A stretch of 7,676 bases of DNA, from NCBI GenBank assembly GCA_002309655.1, contig DBXM01000004.1:1-7676 (forward strand). Direction: 5' to 3'. The position numbers and the translations under genes were made by a program. Positions 5,423 through 7,676 of this stretch are shown piece by piece; position 1 is the stretch's first letter; each line of letters starts with the position of its first letter. A model generated the notes under the pieces. That model worked only from the letters and a program-made list of their open reading frames with translations, did not search any database and was not told the origin of the DNA. The stretch is from Mageeibacillus sp. UBA1212. Its GTDB lineage: Bacteria; Bacillota; Clostridia; UBA1212.

Positions 5423-7084
5423 TCATAAGTTAATTATTCTCGTGTGTTTCTTGATCAAAGCGTTTATCCGCTCCCTCATCGACGGAATGAAGCCGATTTC
5501 GGAGGGGTAGCTTGAAAGTGTGATTCCGGGAATGCCGTTCTCGACCTCGTGCAGAACTTTTTCACGCCCGATCATGCTCTCCAGAAGCTTCAGCGCGCGC
5601 AGGTCCTGGATGGCGTCGAAGAAGACGACTTCGCGCAGGGAAGGCCACGCCTTGAGGTCGGGTCCGGGGTAGACCGAGAACGGGTCGCCTGCGGGAACAA
5701 AGCCGCCCGCGTCGGATTCGTTGAACGGGTTGATCTCGGTGAGCGACAGCATCGTGTTGTAGAAGTTGTACCCCCACTGCAGGAAGCCCGCGATATTATA
5801 TTTGTAAAACTGCGTCCCGATGATCCTGTTGCGGGAGGAGGGCATCGCCAGAAAACGGTTGGAGACGCCGCGCATCTGCCCGCAGCAGTAGTAGAGCCAG
5901 AGGTCGGGAACTTCGTTCTCGATGAAGGCCGCCGCGTGGTCGGTGGCGGGAACCGGGCAGTCGACGAGTCCGAGCTTGTAAAACTCGTAGTTCGAGAGCG
6001 CGTCCATTATAGGCAGCCCCTCGGTGAACGGGCGGACCATGTCGGAGAGCTCCCGGTATTTGTCGAGCTGCTCGAGGGAGGGCTCGTCGGAAATGTGGAA
6101 GCGGCAGCGCTTGTCGGAGCCGTTCTTTTCGTTCCTGAGATAGGCAAGGAACGCGGGAATGAGCTGCGACAGGAAGTTCTTGTACTCGGGGCTGTCTGAG
6201 TGCGTGTCCCAGCCGAAAATGCGTTTGTATTCGCCGTCGACGGTGGCCCAGACCTGCGGGCAGGCGGCGGCGCCCCACTGCGTGAAGAAGTGGTTGATTT
6301 CGAGGTATTTGATGCCGGCTTTGTCGCAGAGGTCCACCCAGCGGCCGAGCTTTGAAAAATCGAACGAGTACGCGCCGCCGTCGACTTTGACGTCAGCGAG
6401 CTGAACGTTCCTGCGGTAGGTGCCGACCGCGGTGTCCAGGGAGGGGGACAGAACCGGGGTCAGGATCATATTCTGGCCGTACCTGGCGGCGTTGTTCATG
6501 AAGTTTTCAATCACGGTCCAGAGCCGTTCGTCGTAGAAGCCGGTGCGGTAGTAGTTCATAAGGCAGTCGACGTAAAACCACTGCGTGAAAATGAGCTCCT
6601 GGGGCGGGAGTTCTGCGTCGATTATCTCGCAGAGGCAGGTGACCGAAGCCTCCTCGGCGTCGGTTTTGACCGTGACTGTGACGGGGTAGGCGGAGGCGGG
6701 AAAACTGCCTTTGGGGTCGATCTCGATCCAAACGCTGTGCAGAACGTTGCTCACGGAGACGTGTCCGCCGTTTTCAAAGGGTTCCAAAACGTCCGGGAAG
6801 AGGCCGGGTTCGGTGCGGAGATAGTTGCCGTCGTTGTGCCCGACGAAAATGGGCAGCTCCGCAGGGGTGCAGCGCACTCTGTAGAGGCTGACGCAGTCCG
6901 CCAGCGGCGAGTCGACGGTAACAGTCGCGTGCGCCGACGAAGTGATGACCTCGCTCACGCGGAAGCAGACCTGGAAAGAGTATCTCTCGTTTTTCAGCAT
7001 CGAAAACGAGCTCAGACCGTGTTTTGAGACCGGGTATTCGTCCGGGAAGCATTTTTCAAGTGAAGTGATAGCTTTGACGAGCAT
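5423..7084 (-). CDS. GH123/DUF4091-family beta-N-acetylgalactosaminidase-like protein
   Basis: A 553-residue protein without signal peptide. The N-terminal 155 or so residues look like a beta-sandwich; the rest is a barrel of the GH123 catalytic type (PF13320, formerly DUF4091), with TQWFYVDCL (167-175), YLEINHFFTQW (260-270), RFHISDEPSLEQL (328-340), IAGFLQWGYNFY (431-442) and AGDPFSVYPG (465-474). GH123 enzymes use an adjacent Asp-Glu pair in substrate-assisted hydrolysis of beta-GalNAc (D344-E345 in the Clostridium perfringens enzyme, from memory); D333-E334 here fits. Known members act on glycosphingolipid glycans such as globo- and ganglio-series. The start at 7084 has GGAGG eight bases upstream; an in-frame ATG at 7129 lies upstream of the predicted transcript start. 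It is the first gene of the four-gene operon. Many DUF4091 proteins are uncharacterised, so the activity needs testing, but the GalNAc-centred neighbours agree with it. Confidence 0.8.
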   Translation of the reverse strand: MLVKAITSLEKCFPDEYPVSKHGLSSFSMLKNERYSFQVCFRVSEVITSSAHATVTVDSPLADCVSLYRVRCTPAELPIFVGHNDGNYLRTEPGLFPDVLEPFENGGHVSVSNVLHSVWIEIDPKGSFPASAYPVTVTVKTDAEEASVTCLCEIIDAELPPQELIFTQWFYVDCLMNYYRTGFYDERLWTVIENFMNNAARYGQNMILTPVLSPSLDTAVGTYRRNVQLADVKVDGGAYSFDFSKLGRWVDLCDKAGIKYLEINHFFTQWGAAACPQVWATVDGEYKRIFGWDTHSDSPEYKNFLSQLIPAFLAYLRNEKNGSDKRCRFHISDEPSLEQLDKYRELSDMVRPFTEGLPIMDALSNYEFYKLGLVDCPVPATDHAAAFIENEVPDLWLYYCCGQMRGVSNRFLAMPSSRNRIIGTQFYKYNIAGFLQWGYNFYNTMLSLTEINPFNESDAGGFVPAGDPFSVYPGPDLKAWPSLREVVFFDAIQDLRALKLLESMIGREKVLHEVENGIPGITLSSYPSEIGFIPSMRERINALIKKHTRIINL

Positions 7085-7119
7085 TGTTGCGCCCTCCTTC
7101 GGCTGTTTTCCTTGCTGTG

Positions 7120-7148
7120 ATTCTACCACCGCGCCGCCGCGAAGTCAA
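7120..7148 (-). promoter_or_regulatory. Promoter of the GalNAc-glycan operon
   Basis: On the minus strand TTGACT (7143-7148) and TAGAAT (7120-7125) are separated by exactly 17 bp. Each box differs from consensus at one base. Transcription should start near 7113, giving a short leader of about 28 nt before the ATG at 7084, too short for a riboswitch. The spacer is almost pure G and C. Confidence 0.75.
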
Positions 7149-7409
7149 TCTCGTTCACGCCTCGAGGAAGGGTCGGAAACCGCACCACGATAAAAAAACG
7201 CAAATCCGACGTTTGAGGGCGTTAAGAAATTTCAAGCGGGAAATACCGACACAGGCGCCCTGAAAACGCGATGTTAAAAAAACACTTTTCGGGGGCTGAA
7301 ACTCGTTAAAAACGTTCGCCGGAAAAACGGGAAATACGGGGGCGGCGGAGGCGCGGGAAAAAGCTCTGCGTAGGGGCTGCAGAAGAGGCGGGGAACGCGT
7401 TAAAAAACC
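7149..7409. other. Divergent intergenic region rich in A-tracts, no gene seen
   Basis: The DNA between the two facing promoters holds no convincing coding sequence. It has repeated runs of A on the plus strand at 7192-7198, 7276-7282, 7308-7312, 7323-7327, 7358-7362 and 7402-7407, with no matching T-tracts longer than four. An exact 11-bp direct repeat CCTGAAAACGC is found at 7259-7269 and 7408-7418; its second copy is part of the cre-like box. The first copy extends to TGAAAACGCGATGT (7261-7274), which matches the optimal Bacillus cre sequence at only 10 of 14 bases, so it is a weak candidate. Confidence 0.5.
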
Positions 7410-7423
7410 TGAAAACGCTTGAA
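7410..7423. promoter_or_regulatory. cre-like (CcpA) box over the lipoprotein promoter -35
   Basis: TGAAAACGCTTGAA matches 12 of 14 bases of the optimal Bacillus subtilis cre sequence TGAAAACGCTTTCA, with both differences near the right end. It overlaps the -35 box TTGAAA at 7419-7424, a position where bound CcpA would block RNA polymerase. Catabolite repression of the lipoprotein gene is therefore suggested, by inference; whether the organism has CcpA cannot be seen here. Confidence 0.5.
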
Positions 7424-7447
7424 AAAACGGCCCGCGTGTTGTAGAAT
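7419..7447 (+). promoter_or_regulatory. Promoter of the lipoprotein gene
   Basis: TTGAAA (7419-7424) and TAGAAT (7442-7447) are separated by 17 bp. Transcription should begin near 7454, giving a leader of about 80 nt. The -10 region TGTTGTAGAATAAAACCAA (7437-7455) nearly repeats that of the GtrA promoter. The same -10 hexamer, TAGAAT, is used by the divergent operon promoter. Confidence 0.75.
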
Positions 7448-7488
7448 AAAACCAACTGCGAAGATATCCGCAAGTTCCATTCTTTTAA

Positions 7489-7502
7489 TATGCGCGCGCA
7501 TA
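7489..7502. promoter_or_regulatory. 14-bp perfect palindrome in the lipoprotein leader
   Basis: TATGCGCGCGCATA is a perfect palindrome centred on CG, about 35 bases after the predicted transcript start and 18 bases before the GGAGG ribosome binding site. The symmetry and central CG are like LacI-family operators, so a sugar-responsive repressor site is possible. As RNA it would form only a tiny hairpin. No known operator was matched. Confidence 0.35.
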
Positions 7503-7534
7503 AGCGCCGCCGAAAAATCTGGAGGATTTACAAA

Positions 7535-7676
7535 ATGAGAAGAATCATCGTTGCAGCAGTTTTTGCACTGTGTGTTTGCGTACTTTTCTGCGCCTGCGCC
7601 AAGACGCCGGAAAACAAGCCTGAACCGACCGATCCGCCGGCAACGCAGGCTCCAACAGCGACAGAGGCTCCCGCCG
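7535..7676 (+). CDS. Lipoprotein, N-terminal part, cut by window edge
   Basis: The visible 47 residues are a lipoprotein signal peptide and a linker. After MRR comes a hydrophobic core (about 4-18) and the sequence VLFCACAKTP; C21 is the likely lipidated cysteine, with A20 at -1 and F18 at -3, an acceptable but not classic lipobox. Four cysteines (13, 15, 19, 21) in the signal peptide are unusual. The mature start is rich in Pro, Thr, Ala and Glu (EPTDPPATQAPTATEAPA, 30-47), a flexible tether common on surface lipoproteins of Clostridia. GGAGG (7521-7525) lies nine bases before the ATG. The gene is divergent from the GalNAc operon and under a cre-like box, so a solute-binding protein is conceivable, but the functional domain lies outside the window and no function is assigned. 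Confidence 0.8.
   Translation, partial: MRRIIVAAVFALCVCVLFCACAKTPENKPEPTDPPATQAPTATEAPA

Noticed and set aside
5549..6199. Long plus-strand open frame (216 codons) opposite the GH123-like gene
   Set aside because: Antisense to a well-supported gene; composition is Val/Glu/Arg/Gly-rich as expected from GC-rich complement, with no recognisable motif. The same holds for the frames at 4407-5003, 2317-2889 and 1597-1959.
7085..7129. Upstream in-frame start for the GH123-like gene at 7129
   Set aside because: It overlaps the predicted promoter region; the ATG at 7084 has an excellent GGAGG site.

Overview
The window looks like a chromosomal piece from a GC-rich member of the Bacillota, most likely an uncultured gut or rumen Clostridia. 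This is an inference. It rests on strong GGAGG-type ribosome binding sites, promoters close to sigma-A consensus, a class III glutamine synthetase, a lipoprotein with a Pro/Thr-rich linker, a CcpA (cre)-like box and genes for host-glycan breakdown. No rRNA, tRNA, CRISPR array, insertion sequence or phage gene was seen.

Layout. (1) Positions 1-518, minus strand: the N-terminal 172 codons of a type III glutamine synthetase (glnN), cut by the window edge, behind a near-perfect promoter (586-615). (2) Positions 519-788: a divergent control region with two identical 8-bp palindromes around the glnN promoter and four A-tracts at exact 10-bp steps in front of the promoter of the next gene. (3) Positions 789-1352, plus strand: a four-helix GtrA-family membrane protein, ending in a strong hairpin terminator (1381-1410) shared with a convergent operon. 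(4) Positions 7084 down to 1434, minus strand: a compact four-gene operon with gaps of 26, 47 and 22 bp. In transcription order it holds a GH123/DUF4091 beta-N-acetylgalactosaminidase-like protein, a GH129 alpha-N-acetylgalactosaminidase-like protein, a NahK-like N-acetylhexosamine 1-kinase and a ribokinase-like PfkB sugar kinase. (5) Positions 7085-7534: a 450-bp divergent intergenic region with one promoter facing each way. (6) Positions 7535-7676, plus strand: the start of a lipoprotein gene, cut by the window edge.

How the genes may work together. Neither glycosidase has a signal peptide, so both should act in the cytoplasm on imported oligosaccharides or glycopeptides. GH129 would remove alpha-linked GalNAc and GH123 beta-linked GalNAc. 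The NahK-like kinase would turn the freed GalNAc into GalNAc-1-phosphate. The role of the ribokinase-like protein is open. The divergent lipoprotein could be a binding protein for uptake, but too little of it is visible to say. Pairing enzymes for both GalNAc anomers with an anomeric kinase in one operon is the most interesting feature here. It suggests a dedicated GalNAc-salvage unit for mucin or glycolipid glycans.
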